64,000 bases of DNA from the NCBI RefSeq assembly GCF_000350225.1, contig NW_005178985.1, forward strand, positions 180,691 through 244,690. Reading direction: 5' to 3'. Shown here in pieces: positions 41,177 through 52,134 of the stretch (position 1 is the stretch's first letter; each line of letters begins with the position of its first letter). This stretch comes from Chondrus crispus. Its lineage: Eukaryota > Rhodophyta > Florideophyceae > Gigartinales > Gigartinaceae. The position numbers and the translations under genes were made by a program. The notes beneath the pieces were generated by a model. The model was not told the DNA's origin. It was given only the letters and a program-made list of their open reading frames with translations, and did no database searches.

Positions 41177-42359
41177 GGCGCTACTGTGCTTTCTGCACGC
41201 CGCGCGGGACGGCCTCCCGTTCTTCACCAAGTGCCCGGATCCCCGCTTGGCGAGCCGGAGCTCAAACGAGCCTGGAGAACGGGGCTCACTCTTCCGACTG
41301 TCCCCGGGGCTCTTGCAGCTCATCCGGTCGGTCGGGGTGGCGGCCATCCTCGAGGGCACTACCTTCGACCTGGTTGGGGCCGAGGCTCTGCTCGATTTCT
41401 CCGAACGGTTGGACTGGTCCCTCTCCGAACGCGGCGACTTCGTCTGGTACAGTTGGGCCCGCGGATGTTCCCTGCGGATGCCGCACTGGGACGGTGTGTC
41501 CACAGAAGCCGACCAGTGGTATGACCCGTTACCGGACACCGGTACACCGTCGTACGGGGCGGTCGTCGCCTCGGGCGACGGGTGGGGCGCGGCGGTTTCC
41601 TCCGCCGGACGCCCCGTCGAGGCGTCAACCGACTCCCTGCCGGTGACAGCAATCCCGGTGTCGCCACCGCAGGGCGAGGTCGTCGCGATTGACCCCGAAG
41701 CCGGGACCACAGAGAATCTTCCGGTCGGTCCCTCGACACCGCCCGCGGTAGACGTACCCACGCCCGCGGTATCCCCGCGCAGGGTTGAAGGGGAACCCGC
41801 TGCGGAGCCGACACAAATGGTGCAGCTTCACGTGGCGCCTGTGGTAGAGCCGGCGGCGGTAAACCCGACCGGGGTAGCCCCCATATCGGTACCGGGCTCC
41901 GGCGCTCCCCTCGTCCGCGACAGGAGCGGGACGGGGACTCAGAATCCCTCGGTGGCTTCTGGTGGGGCCCCTGCGGACGCGCAAACCGAGGAGGTACCCG
42001 CCATTGCCCCGGACGCGCAGGCTGCCCTACGCGCGCTGCAGGTGGAGTGCGGATACGCGGGAGTGCCCGTGCCGCCCGCTCTCGCAGCGGGTTTGATGTC
42101 CGCGCGCGCTTGGCTGGTAGAGGTGACCCAGCTCAAGGCGCGGGTGGCGGGCCTCCAGTTTGCCATCCGCCAGCGCGACACCGGCGACGACCTTATGCGG
42201 GGTGAGACAATGACGCGTATCCGCGCCGCTCAGGACCACCTTGCAGTATTGAGTGCGCAGGTGGCCAACAAGAGGCCGTATGGTGCGGTCGAGACCGACC
42301 CTGCAACCGCGACGCTTACGGGGTCTGAACCCTCCGCGAAGCGCCAGCGTCGCGAGTAA
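41177..42359 (+). CDS. Antisense accessory ORF of the gypsy element, part 2
   Basis: 393 codons continuing part 1 without a frame change. It starts with a hydrophobic ALLCFLHAA, then a globular segment (LLQLIRSVGVAAILEG, ALLDFSERLDWSLSE, FVWYSWARG), then a long Pro/Val/Ala-rich linker, a short helix-rich stretch (AWLVEVTQLKARVAGLQFAI) and a basic end (AKRQRRE) that would suit nuclear import. Conservation of an open frame over 2.5 kb in two pieces argues that it was coding until the recent solo-LTR event. Confidence 0.65.
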
Positions 42360-44766
42360 GGTCGTCGGGGGCGGTGAGGGTAGCGAACCGAAGCCCCCTT
42401 CCTTTACGGTAAAGTAGTCTCCTCATTCTTCTTCTCCTAGCTCCCCGAATGGTTCTTGTTGGTCTCAGTGCCCCGCCGGCCCCTGCGGGCCGCGGTGGAT
42501 GGCCTCGCGGTGGGTGCGGCGCGGTGCTGCGGAGGTAGTTTCCCGTCCCTGCGCAGCACGAGGTGCCCATCCCCACCGACGGTTTGCCGTAATATCGGCG
42601 TTTTTCTTAGTAAAACGTGCCTGAATTTTCCGTGCGGCGGGTGGCGTTTTGCTTTTTTGACGAGCTCCCATTGGGTGCTCCCCGAAATCGGTATATTTTT
42701 TAAACCGCCGCCCGGGCGCTGAGGGCCACACATGCGCGGATCCGGGGTCTGTACCCCGTTTGGTTGCGGTTCACACCACTCCTGGGCTCCCCACAGGGAG
42801 TTTATCCTTGACGGTTTGACGGCGCCGGTACCCACATGCCCGGGCTGGTACCTTGTGGGCGGTGCCGTCCTCGAGAGGGGGTTACAATTTTTCCCCATCC
42901 TCATGGCGGGCAACTTGTCGCCCCTGACTGCATACAGTAGTCCCTCTGGCGACTGAGAGAGAACTCAGTCCCGAGGGTCACCCCCGGTACCGTACTGTAG
43001 GGTGGCCTGCTTCGCCCATGACCGTACGGTTTGCCGGCTACCCCCGTGGGGCGGTTTTCGCCTCATGCGAGGGGTATAGCCGCGCGTAAACAGCGGGAGA
43101 AATCCCCACTTTCGACTTCACCCCCGAAGGGCTGGCCGTTTTTCCAAGATCTCCTCTTAGTTTTCCTCTATAAATTTGCGGAGGCGTCATCGCACAGTCC
43201 GCCACGGTACGTCCCGCGCCCTCCTGGTGGGCTATGCGCCTCTGCCATCCGAAAGGTAGGCAAGAACCGCTCGGTAGACCACTTCCCAGTGACTCTGGTT
43301 TCGAAACTGGAAGAAACTGCAGGAAACGAATAGAAACCGTTCTGGTTTCCAAATGGCGTCTTCCATGTTTTGACACCCCCGGGTCGGCAACGACCTCAGG
43401 AGGACGAATCCGTTCTCGGAATGGGGCTACGATTTTTTCCCTATTTGCTAGAGGGAAAAACGTAGCCCTTTTTCCGGTACTGTGTCCTCGTGAAGGACCG
43501 GGCGGAAATTCGGGTCTGCAGGGGCAGCGGAGCAGCCCGCGTCACTCAAACCGTACGGAATGGCCAACCAGTGTCGTTAGGCGGCTTCTGCTTGCGCCGG
43601 GCAAGGCCTAGCCGGTCGCGCGGAAGTGTTTTTTCCCCCAGCCCCGGAGGGCTGGCCATTTTTCCAAAAACGGCGCTCTTTCACCCGCGAGACAGCGGGG
43701 CGTGTGACCCACCAGCATGTCTGTGCGGTCCCCGGGGAGCTCCCGGCGGCGGTACGCTCTGCCGTTCGTCCAAAACCGGTCGGTAAGTCCTGCGGTTGCC
43801 ACTTTCCGCGGAGGCACGATTTGGAAACGAAAGGAAACTGTAAAAAACGAGCAGAAACAGCGTTTTACAGTTCCGGTTTCCAAATCCGCCTGTGCCTTCC
43901 CAAAGTCGGTTTTCCGTCTTGGGACCTCCGGACGCGGGCAGACCTGGGGAATACAATGCCGTTAACGGGAGGGAGCTACAATTTTTTCCCACCCTTCTAG
44001 GAGGAAAAACGTAGCCCCCTTTTGGGCTTAATTAAAAGCCGGCGACCGGAGTCGCCTCCTTGCCGTCCAGGGCCCTTCCGCGCCGGGTTAATCCGGCACG
44101 GGGCAATGGTTGCGCGCGGTCGCCCGCGCGCGATGCGGTAGTGAGTAAGCGGTTATGGGCGGCCTGTAGCACGTCCCCCCGGGGTCGTCCATCGAGGTGG
44201 GATCGCCTCGGCGGTCTGGTCGGGGGTGCCACTGCGGGTTCTCCCCGAGCTGCCCGGTCGGTCTTGAAGGGTCCGGCGTGTGCCGCGGTTCGCGGGGCGA
44301 GGGACCGCACGGTGTCGTGTTCGTGGCGGGTCGTCGCGGGGGCGCGTTCCCGTCCCCTTCCGCGCTACCCGGGGTGCATCCCCACCAGCGACTCAGCGGG
44401 GAAATCGGCCTTTTCCTTAGTAATTTCTGCCTGCTTTTTTTTCTTGCGGCGGGTGGCTTCTCGGCGGATTGACGAGCTCCGATTGGGCGGTCCCCAAAAT
44501 CGGTCGTATTTGAAACCGCCGCCCGTGCTCTGAGGGCCACACACACCCAGTTCCTGGCTCTGCTACCGATTCGGTCGCGGTTTACCCCGCTCTTGAGCCG
44601 CCGACGAGGGCTCGCCTTGACAGTATTTCCGCGTCGGTACCCCCCCCCCGTTCGGTCTTGTCTCCCGTGTGCTAACCCGGGCTCGAGGGTTTCCTTGGCC
44701 ATCGTCGCGTCGGGTCGCCCCGCCGACGGGTCCATTCCATCCGCGCCGGGTCTGTCCGGTGCGGTT
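42360..44766. repeat. 3' non-coding region of the gypsy element with internal repeats
   Basis: Two diverged direct repeats of ~220 bp (42,558-42,790 and 44,371-44,605; shared GCGGCGGGTGGC, TTGACGAGCTCC, AAACCGCCGCCCG, CTGAGGGCCACACA). Between them are copies of a ~525-550-bp unit (from about 43,027 and 43,548, with a trace at 42,880) sharing AGGGCTGGCC(A/G)TTTTTCC and GGTTTCCAAAT. Each ends in a long hairpin such as GGGCTACG-ATTTTTTCCC...GGGAAAAACGTAGCCC (43,424-43,467 and 43,972-44,019). No protein seen. Confidence 0.75.
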
Positions 44767-47700
44767 TTAGCGGTGGCGCGCGGTTGCCCGCGCGCGCCAG
44801 AAGCGGTCGATGAAGGGTTGCGGGAGGCCTTCGGCGGGTTCCCAGGTATCGTCCGCTGGGGTAAAACCATACCAGCGGACCTTGTACTGGCCACCGCTGC
44901 GGGTCTCCCGGTGGGCGACCAAGTGGTCCACCACGTACTCGGCTGGCGGTTCGGGTGTTCCCGCCCGCGGGTCCATCGTCGGTGCGGCCACAGTAGGGTC
45001 GTGGGGTCCCCGCGGCATCTTGCTTACCCGATCGATGCTCACGCGGTTCGAGACCCCGTCTTGGTCGACGACCACTGTGGCCTCCGTAGCGGATCGGACC
45101 CGAAACGGGCCTTCCGTTTTCGGTAAGAGCTTGACGGAGGGTCCTCCTCCGTCGCTTGGCAGGTCTCCCCGCTCGGCGCTCGTCAACGGCCGCGGTGGAC
45201 GGTCCACGTAGACAAAGTCTCCCACCGCGATGACCGGACGGAAGCGCACCTTCTTATCGAAGTCGGCTTTGTACCTCCTCTGCGCCGCGGTTAGTTTCAC
45301 CCGCGTGCGCTCGAGGGCATCCCGGAGCTCCCGCAACGTCGCGCGCTTGTACTGTACCGGGGTCCGCGGGTCTTCCGTGTGGGATCCGGCGTCCTGCGGT
45401 ACAGTACCGGGCAGTGCCAATCCGGCCGGTGGTCGCGTCAGCACCAGGTCGAACGGGGTTGTCTCCGTTGACCGGTGGACCTGCGTGTTATACGCGAAGG
45501 TCAGGGGCTGGATGTATTCGTCCCAGTCCCTCTGATGCTCCTCGACATAGTGTCGGAGGCGCTGCACCAGGGTGCGGTTGAACCGTTCGGTTTGCCCATT
45601 TGTCTGGGGGTGATAGGCGGTAGTCAGGTAGTGCCTCACCCCCAGCAAGGCGCACACCGCGTCGGAGAACTTGGCGGCAAATTGTGGTCCGTTATCGGTT
45701 AGCACGTAACGAGGTGCGCCGTATACGTAGACCCAATTGTCCAGGAAGGCGTTTGCCACAACCGATGCGGTGGTTGTCCGCAACGGGATGCTGCGCGTCA
45801 GCTTCGTAAACCGGTCGGTCATGACGAGCACGTGGCGATTCCCGTGCGCCGTCTTCGGTAAAGGACCCAGCAGGTCCATGGCGACGAAATCCAGCGGCCC
45901 TGCCGCTGGGAATAGCTTGAGGTCCTTCTGATGCCGCACCAGGGTTCCCCGGGTGGCGGCGCACGAGGCGCAATTCCGTACGGTACTGAAGGCGTCGTTG
46001 GCCATATGAGGCCAATAATATTCCCGCCGGAGGGTATAATACCTCCTCGTACCGCCCGGGTGTCCTGCCAGGCGGGGATGATGGGCGAGGTACAATATCT
46101 TCGCCCTGAGCCGTTTCGGTACAACCCGCTGCAGGGTCCCATCGAGGGGGGACTTGCGGACGACGAACTCGTATCGGTCACCGTCGTAGCGCGAGTCCGG
46201 ATTCCCCACGGTCTCGGCGGCCGCCCTACAGAAGGGGTCCTCGGCCTGTTCTCGAAGGAACTCTTCTACCGTTACGGATGAGACGTCGCGTTCTTCGGGT
46301 ATAACCGCGAACGCGTGCTCAGCTCTCCCCGGGTCGACGGGTGTCTCCCAGTGTACGGTACCTTGGCCGGGGTTATGCTCCTCCTCTCGCTATTGTACCG
46401 CGAAACACGGGACCTCGTCGTCGACCGGTTTGGAATTTGCGCCCTCAACTCGGAGGCGTGATACGCCATCTGCGAGTTGATGCTTGATACCCGGCCGGTA
46501 CTGTACGTCGTAGTCGTACTCGGCTAGGCGGAGACGCCAGCGCGCTAGCCGGCCGGAGCTATCCGCCAGGTTGAGGGCCCATCGGAGGGCCTCATGATCC
46601 GTACGGAGGTCGAACGTGTTCCCATACAGATATGGTCGAAGCGTGAGTATACTCCAGACGACAGCGAGGCATTCCTTCTCGGTAGTTGTATAGTTCTTCT
46701 CCGCGTCCGTGAGGGCGCGGCTCCAATACCCGATCGGTAGGCCGTCTCCGTTCGGCTGCTCCTGTAGCAGGGCGCAGCCGACCTGGTACGCGCAAGCGTC
46801 CGTATCCAGGGTATACTTCTTTCCGTGACGGGGTAACGCGAGAATCGGTGGCGACACGAGGCGTTTCTTGAGCTCCACGAACGCCTCGTATTCCTCATCG
46901 GTGAGTACCTCGAACTCGAACGGTTGATTTTTCCCCGTCTTTCGATTTAACGGTGCGGCTATTTTTGCGAAGCCCTTCACGAACCAACGGTAGACATTGC
47001 ACATCCCTAAAAAGGACCGCAATTCCGTCTGGTTCTGGGGTGGTCGAGCGCGCTCGATGGCGACCACGTTGCGGCGCTCGACCTCCAGCCTACCTGGTCG
47101 AATCACGTGTCCCAGGTAGGTGACTGAAGTGTCAAAGAAAGCGCACTTTGACAACTTCAGCGACACACCCGCATCCCGCAGCAGGCGTAGAACCTCGCGG
47201 ACGTGTGCGAAGTGTTCTGTTACGGTCTTGGAGTAGATGATAACATCATCCAGGTACACCAGTGCGGTTTCCCATTTTACCCGCGACAGTATAATGTCGA
47301 CGGCCCGCTGGAATGTCGCGGGGGCATTCTTCAAACCGAACGGCATGCGGAGGAAACGGTACAACCCGCAGTGCGACGCGAACGTCGTCTTGTCGCGGTC
47401 CTCCTCGGCGATTTCTACTTGCCAATACCCGCTGTTGCAATCCAGCGTGGTAAAGACAGTAGCGTCGCCGAGGGAATCGATGCACTCGTCCATCCTCGGC
47501 AACGGATAGGAATCCCGAACGGTGACTGCGTTGAGCTTTCTGTAGTCGACACAGAACCGCATGGTACCATCCTTTTTAGGGACGAATACCACGGGGCTTG
47601 CCCATTCGGCCGTGGCGGGTTCGATCACCCATGCCCGGAGCATGCGGTCGATCTCGGTCTTCTCTTTTTCCCGTGCGGTTGGTCCGGCGCGGTAAGGCGC

Positions 47701-48324
47701 CTGGTAAATCGGGCGAGCACCGGGCTTGAGCTCAATCCGGTGCTTCGTGGCCCCGATTTTTCCCAGCCGGCCGGTCCACATCCCCTTGAATTCGGACAGT
47801 ACCTCGAGGACCTCCGAGCGCACTTCCTCGTCCTCGGCACCGATATGGACGTCCTCCCGCCAGGAATTGGGGTCCTCCTCAGGGGCGGCGGTGTCTTCGG
47901 GTTTATCCGGTCCGTCCGCCCCGAGGGGCGCCCTTGGCAGCGTGGCTTGTTCAGCCACGTCCTTGTCCGTGCGGTTGTCGATGGATTCTCCCGCGCCATT
48001 CCCTGCGGTTGAGAGGTTGGAATTAAATATCCCTCCCCCTTCCTTAGCTTCGGCCGCTTCTGCGGCCGACTCGCCAAGGGTCAGGATGTGAGTGGGCGAC
48101 GGTAGGGCCAGGCCGATCAAGGTATGCTTCGGAATGTGCACCGGGCGGTGCCCGAAGTTGCTGAGCATTACCGAGAACGGTTTTTCGGGGACCACGTCCA
48201 TGAACCCCTGGGCCATGAGTGTCAGGTTCTTGTGCGCGGTTTTTGGGGAGTTCTGCAAAAAGCATAGACCCCCTACCGGCGTGGCGGCCCTCACGAGGGC
48301 CTGCGTCATCGGGGGGATTGTCAC
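44767..48324 (-). CDS. Gypsy pol: RT, RNase H, integrase, chromodomain
   Basis: One frame from about 48,324 to 44,767 with a single in-frame TAG at 46,390-46,392. RT: WASPVVFVPKKDGTMRFCVD, FTTLDCNSGYWQ, LVYLDDVIIYS (YLDD). RNase H: YTLDTDACAYQVG, TTTEKECLAV. After the TAG the frame continues through an EHAFAVIPEERD linker into integrase: zinc-binding HH-CC (HHPRLAGHPGGTRRYY...CASCA), catalytic D (VAMDLLGP), D (YVLTDNGPQF), E (NGQTERFNRTL), GPF module and a chromodomain (YVVDHLVAH...KVRWYGF...DTWEP). It makes cDNA and inserts it; the chromodomain probably steers insertion to marked chromatin. The pol frame overlaps the protease ORF by four bases (GTGA) and has no ATG, so it is likely expressed by frameshifting. 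Confidence 0.93.
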
Positions 48325-48975
48325 CCCTTTGACGAGGCGGATTTTCCGTGACGGTGTCGTGGTCGGGAATGCCGCCTGCTTCCGCCCGGGTTTTCCGACG
48401 GCGGTAGGTGTCGCACCGCACTCCTCGAGGCCATCTTGCGGTCGTGCCTCGAGGGGGTTGTCCCGACCAACGCTACTGGTGGCGCGTCGTGGAACACGAC
48501 CTTCCGTTGCGGTGGGAGGATCGCCTTGACGTGGCGATCGAGAAAGGTCGTACCGAGGATACAGTCCACGGCGAGGCTCGTCACCACCAAGAACGGGATG
48601 CGCGCTATAAATTCACCGATACGGACAAACAAGGAGATCTCTCCTAGAGCTTTCATTGCGCGGTTTGACGCGTCAATGAGCGCTGGGCTCCGAACCGGTT
48701 TTATCGACGGTCGCCATGACTCGGCTACACACCGCAAATAGATGAGGTTCGGGCCGGCTCCTGAGTCGAGCACTGGCGTGATGGCGACCATCAGCGCCTG
48801 CTTTTGGCCAACCGTGGCGGAAACCTTATAATTCTGCTTCTTGAAGAAGCAGATGGCCCGGATTTCCGTTCGGTTCCCCGGTTGCGCTTCCACTGGCGCA
48901 ACCGGTTCGGGGGTGCCTGAGCTCCTGAGGCTTGGCACGGGGAGAGACGTCGTCGCCTCTACGCGTCCTCCCCGG
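48321..48975 (-). CDS. Gypsy protease
   Basis: The frame is open back through the gag stop (TAG at 48,959-48,961) and lies in -1 relative to gag, without its own ATG; it ends at a TGA at 48,321-48,323. The aspartic-protease motif is VLDSGAGPNLIY, with a flap-like segment and a downstream ILGTTFLDRH (the conserved hydrophobic-Gly motif of retropepsins). It processes Gag and Pol. A -1 ribosomal frameshift at the end of gag is the natural route to it. Confidence 0.85.
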
Positions 48976-51412
48976 CTTCCCCCGTGAGCAGCAGGTCTTC
49001 GCGGGTTTCCTCCGCGGCTTGCACCACGTGGTCTTCAGTAGGGCCGTGGTGCGGCTCTTCTATCACGTTCACGCCCGCGGGGGCCGTCGGACGCTGGTTT
49101 CTCCAAGCGGACGGCCCCTGGCGGTTGAACGGGGATCCCGGACGGAGGCCCTGCCGGATGCGTAGCTTCTGGTAGTTGGCCTCTCGTGCCTCCAGAAGCT
49201 TGGCCCGCAGGCCCGCATCGGCAACGACGGGACACTCCTCTTGTCGGTGCGTAGTGTCAAGGCAGAACCGACACGGCGGCGGTCCGGGGAATCCCCCACT
49301 GGAGAACCGGACCCGTGGGTTCTGCCCCTGCCTCCCGTACGGTCCTGCGCGCACATCGCCCGGGTTGGCGGGCGGACCCGCGGCGCCTGATGCCGAGGCT
49401 GCTGGCGACGGGTAATAACTCGTCGGCGGCGAGCTTAACGGGCTCGGCGTCGCGGTGTGGTCCGTCACGGCCAAGATTTCTTCTGCCACGGATCCTCGAG
49501 CTGTCGGGATGTCGGATGCCGACTCAACCGACAGCACGGGCCGTGTCCTGGCGGTACGTTCGAATCTTCTGGCCGCTCCGGACGGCTCCCGGGATGACAT
49601 GGCTGACATCCCCTGCCGGCGGGAAGCCGGATTGGTTTCCCCGATCGCTTGCGCGTATCGAGCCACGGATTGGTAATCCACATCCGGGTGCGTAGCAAGG
49701 TAGTTGTGGACCTGCGCGCACGTGGCGGGAAGTAACCCCTCGACGAATAGGGACTTCAACCGCCGGTCGGAGAATACCGTACCGCATCGGAGCGCCTTGT
49801 CCCAGAGGTGGTTACTGTAGACCTCCTCCGTCATGTTCGAACTTTGACGGAAGGAGGTCACGTCACCAACCGCTTCGGAAATTACCTCATCGGTCGCATA
49901 GGTACGCAACAAAAAGTTGACAACCTGCGGGTACGTCCTGAGCAGTTCGCGCCGCTCCACGTCAACCGCCATGGTGTTTCCATTGAGACGGGACTGGAGT
50001 ATGGCGTGAGCCTGACCGGTGAGGTAGAATTGGAAGCACCACACGGCGGCTCCCTCGGTGATCCCGTTGTGGTCGCACGCCATCTTGAGGCGTGCGAGGA
50101 ATCCCAATACCGCAATCGGATCTTGACCACTGAACGTGTGGGACCTCATCTGCACGTCCAGTTTCTTCCGGTAACGGTTAATGTGCCGCGCTACTGTAGA
50201 GTCGTAGCGCGAGCTACGCCGTTCCAGGCGGTAGGTCTTGTAGTTGACGGCCTTGGTAAACAGGTCATTGAGCGGCCTGATTACCGTAGGCCGTCGCTCG
50301 TCGCCCCTTGGCGCAGCCCGGCGGTGTCTGCTTGAGCGACGACGCTCCTCACCCGACTCGGTACTGTAGTCTTCCGAGTCGGACGGTTCTTGCCAGTGAC
50401 GGTCTCGGCTTCTATCGCGGCGTGCCCTGTGGCCCCGCCTGCGCGAACCTTCCGAACCGGATTGGTCGTCATCGGAGGGGTATCCTCCCCCTCCGGCATC
50501 GCGGTATCGCCCGTGGCGTGCCTCGCGGTTATCGCGGTATCGCCAGCGGCGTCCCTCGCGGTTTTCATCCGTCCTGTGACGGGGGTCTTCTGCGTCGGAA
50601 TACCGGGTGTATTCCGCTTCGGTCCTGTGCGTGCCGGGTGCACGTCTTGTGCTCAACCGGTACGGGTCCCGATTTTCTGTCTCGGGGAGCCCCAGGCGGT
50701 TTTCTGTCCCGCGGGGGTCACCTGTACCGGCGAGTATGGGGAGGACATTTTCTGTAGTCCTCCCTGTAGCACCGTAAACGGTTGGGAGATAGATGGCTCT
50801 GCCCTCCGGGTGAGGGTCCATCCTATCAATCCCGGGTACGGCGCCGATCGGATCAGCGATATAATTGCTTGAGCCCGGAACGGTTTCATGGCGCGGCGCC
50901 GGCGGCGGTGCCGCGCCTCCCGTTTCGGTTGTAAATGTCGTGGCCAGACGAATGGCCACGGCGGAGCTAATAGCTCCCTTTAGAGCCATTGCGGTGGGAG
51001 ATTCGTCTTCCTCCGCGGCGAGCGCGGCCACCACCTCGTCGCGTACGAGGGGGGCGATCTTCTCGTCCAGCAGGGCGCGGAGCGCGGCGTCCGCTTGCTC
51101 CGCCACAAGCCCGGGTACGGTTCGGTCGAGGCAAACCTGGACGACCTGGGGTAATTCCTCAGCGAGGAATTCCTCCATCCAGGTTTGTAATCGCGGGAGT
51201 AACGCGTCGTACAGTACTTGTACGCGGTTTCTCCCACCAGCCGGTAGCCCGGCGGTGGTGTCCGAAACGGAAGGGGTCTTCTGGCCCCTGGTAGACGGCG
51301 GGCGTAGCAGGGCTTCCGGATTGTCGATCCGGGGGCGCTGTGCGCCTCTGCCACTGCGGGTACTTGCTCGCCCGGAGGCGGTATCTTCTCCGGCGGAATC
51401 CGCACGGTTCAT
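48959..51412 (-). CDS. Gypsy Gag
   Basis: 817 codons from an ATG at 51,412. The N-terminal half is disordered and Arg/Asp/Ser-rich. The capsid-like retrotransposon Gag domain is near the middle (HTFSGQDPIAVLGFLARLKM, VWCFQFYLTGQAHAILQSRL). A CX2CX4HX4C zinc knuckle (CRFCLDTTHRQEEC) is near the C-terminus. Gag forms the virus-like particle and binds the RNA. The frame is complete. Several perfect 6-8-bp hairpins lie within this coding sequence (for example AATTCCTC-AGC-GAGGAATT near 51,151). Confidence 0.92.
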   Translation of the reverse strand: MNRADSAGEDTASGRASTRSGRGAQRPRIDNPEALLRPPSTRGQKTPSVSDTTAGLPAGGRNRVQVLYDALLPRLQTWMEEFLAEELPQVVQVCLDRTVPGLVAEQADAALRALLDEKIAPLVRDEVVAALAAEEDESPTAMALKGAISSAVAIRLATTFTTETGGAAPPPAPRHETVPGSSNYIADPIGAVPGIDRMDPHPEGRAIYLPTVYGATGRTTENVLPILAGTGDPRGTENRLGLPETENRDPYRLSTRRAPGTHRTEAEYTRYSDAEDPRHRTDENREGRRWRYRDNREARHGRYRDAGGGGYPSDDDQSGSEGSRRRGHRARRDRSRDRHWQEPSDSEDYSTESGEERRRSSRHRRAAPRGDERRPTVIRPLNDLFTKAVNYKTYRLERRSSRYDSTVARHINRYRKKLDVQMRSHTFSGQDPIAVLGFLARLKMACDHNGITEGAAVWCFQFYLTGQAHAILQSRLNGNTMAVDVERRELLRTYPQVVNFLLRTYATDEVISEAVGDVTSFRQSSNMTEEVYSNHLWDKALRCGTVFSDRRLKSLFVEGLLPATCAQVHNYLATHPDVDYQSVARYAQAIGETNPASRRQGMSAMSSREPSGAARRFERTARTRPVLSVESASDIPTARGSVAEEILAVTDHTATPSPLSSPPTSYYPSPAASASGAAGPPANPGDVRAGPYGRQGQNPRVRFSSGGFPGPPPCRFCLDTTHRQEECPVVADAGLRAKLLEAREANYQKLRIRQGLRPGSPFNRQGPSAWRNQRPTAPAGVNVIEEPHHGPTEDHVVQAAEETREDLLLTGEAGEDA

Positions 51413-51518
51413 CGTCGATGATCACTGGCGATCGACGCGGTGATTTTCGACCTCTTTCAATCCGATCGGTAATTGCTCGCGCTGGCGATCCAGTGCGGGC
51501 TCAACCTCTGTAGTTATA

Positions 51519-51536
51519 CCCTCCACAAGAGTACCA
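51519..51536 (-). promoter_or_regulatory. Primer-binding site of the gypsy element
   Basis: On - the sequence TGGTACTCTTGTGGAGGG starts 3 nt after the 5' LTR. TGG is the complement of a tRNA CCA end, so a tRNA ending CAAGAGTACCA would prime. I cannot name the tRNA. Confidence 0.65.
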
Positions 51537-51539
51537 AAA

Positions 51540-52129
51540 TGTGGTATAACTACCTTCGTCCCGACCACTCGGAACGAGGGGGGTTAGAGGTGAGGGAGCA
51601 CGCGACGCTGGGTTACCCACGCGCGGATAAAAACCGTACGGATGGACTCGAATAGAGGGAAGGCTCACGTGGCCGGTGACGGGCAGCCGGTCGGTGGTGT
51701 TATACCCGGACGGCCGGTCACGGGTTAGAAGCCCGAGCTAAAGGAAAACCGGAACGGTGTTAGCACTTAGCCGTAAAGGGAAGGGAGGCGAGTCTGCCTC
51801 CTCTTTACTGGGACGGGGCAGGTGCCCCCGGTCTTAACCCCTAAGTGGGACGCCAGGACACCTGTCCTGCTACAGTAGCTGTTACTTACTGTATACCAGC
51901 TACTGTACACAATTAATAAATTCGTGCCATTAACTACTAATTACTACTTATAACCGTACGGATTACACACGTGTGCCCGTGGCCACGCCAGCGGTTGTAG
52001 CACGTGTGACCCGCGGGGTACTACTGTACTCCGCTACGGGCGCGTGCAAGCCCGGTCGCTACAGTAGTACCCGCTCTTCCGTCCGGTTCACATCTCCCCG
52101 GGATGGTCGTGGTACGCAATTGTACTACA
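51540..52129 (-). repeat. 5' LTR of the gypsy element
   Basis: 590 bp. Matches 38,609-39,198 with one visible difference (TATAACTACC here, TATAAATACC there). Confidence 0.93.
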
Positions 52130-52134
52130 CCATG

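Larger units (their letters stand above)
38609..52129 (-). mobile_element. Ty3/gypsy chromovirus with antisense ORF, TSD CCATG
   Basis: A 13.5-kb element coding on -. The two 590-bp LTRs appear to differ at one base. CCATG flanks both ends (38,604-38,608 and 52,130-52,134). The order on - is LTR, primer site, gag, protease, RT-RNase H, integrase-chromodomain, ~2.4 kb of repeat-rich non-coding DNA, an antisense ORF, polypurine tract, LTR. It is nearly intact: gag and pro are open, and pol has one in-frame stop. A recent insertion into the 23-kb element's hairpin array. Confidence 0.95.

Noticed and set aside
48092..48529. Plus-strand ORFs opposite gypsy gag-pol (also 47,203-48,012 and 50,865-51,443)
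   Set aside because: Shadows of the well-supported minus-strand frames; no independent domain, unlike the 39.2-42.4 kb antisense ORF, which has no coding partner opposite.
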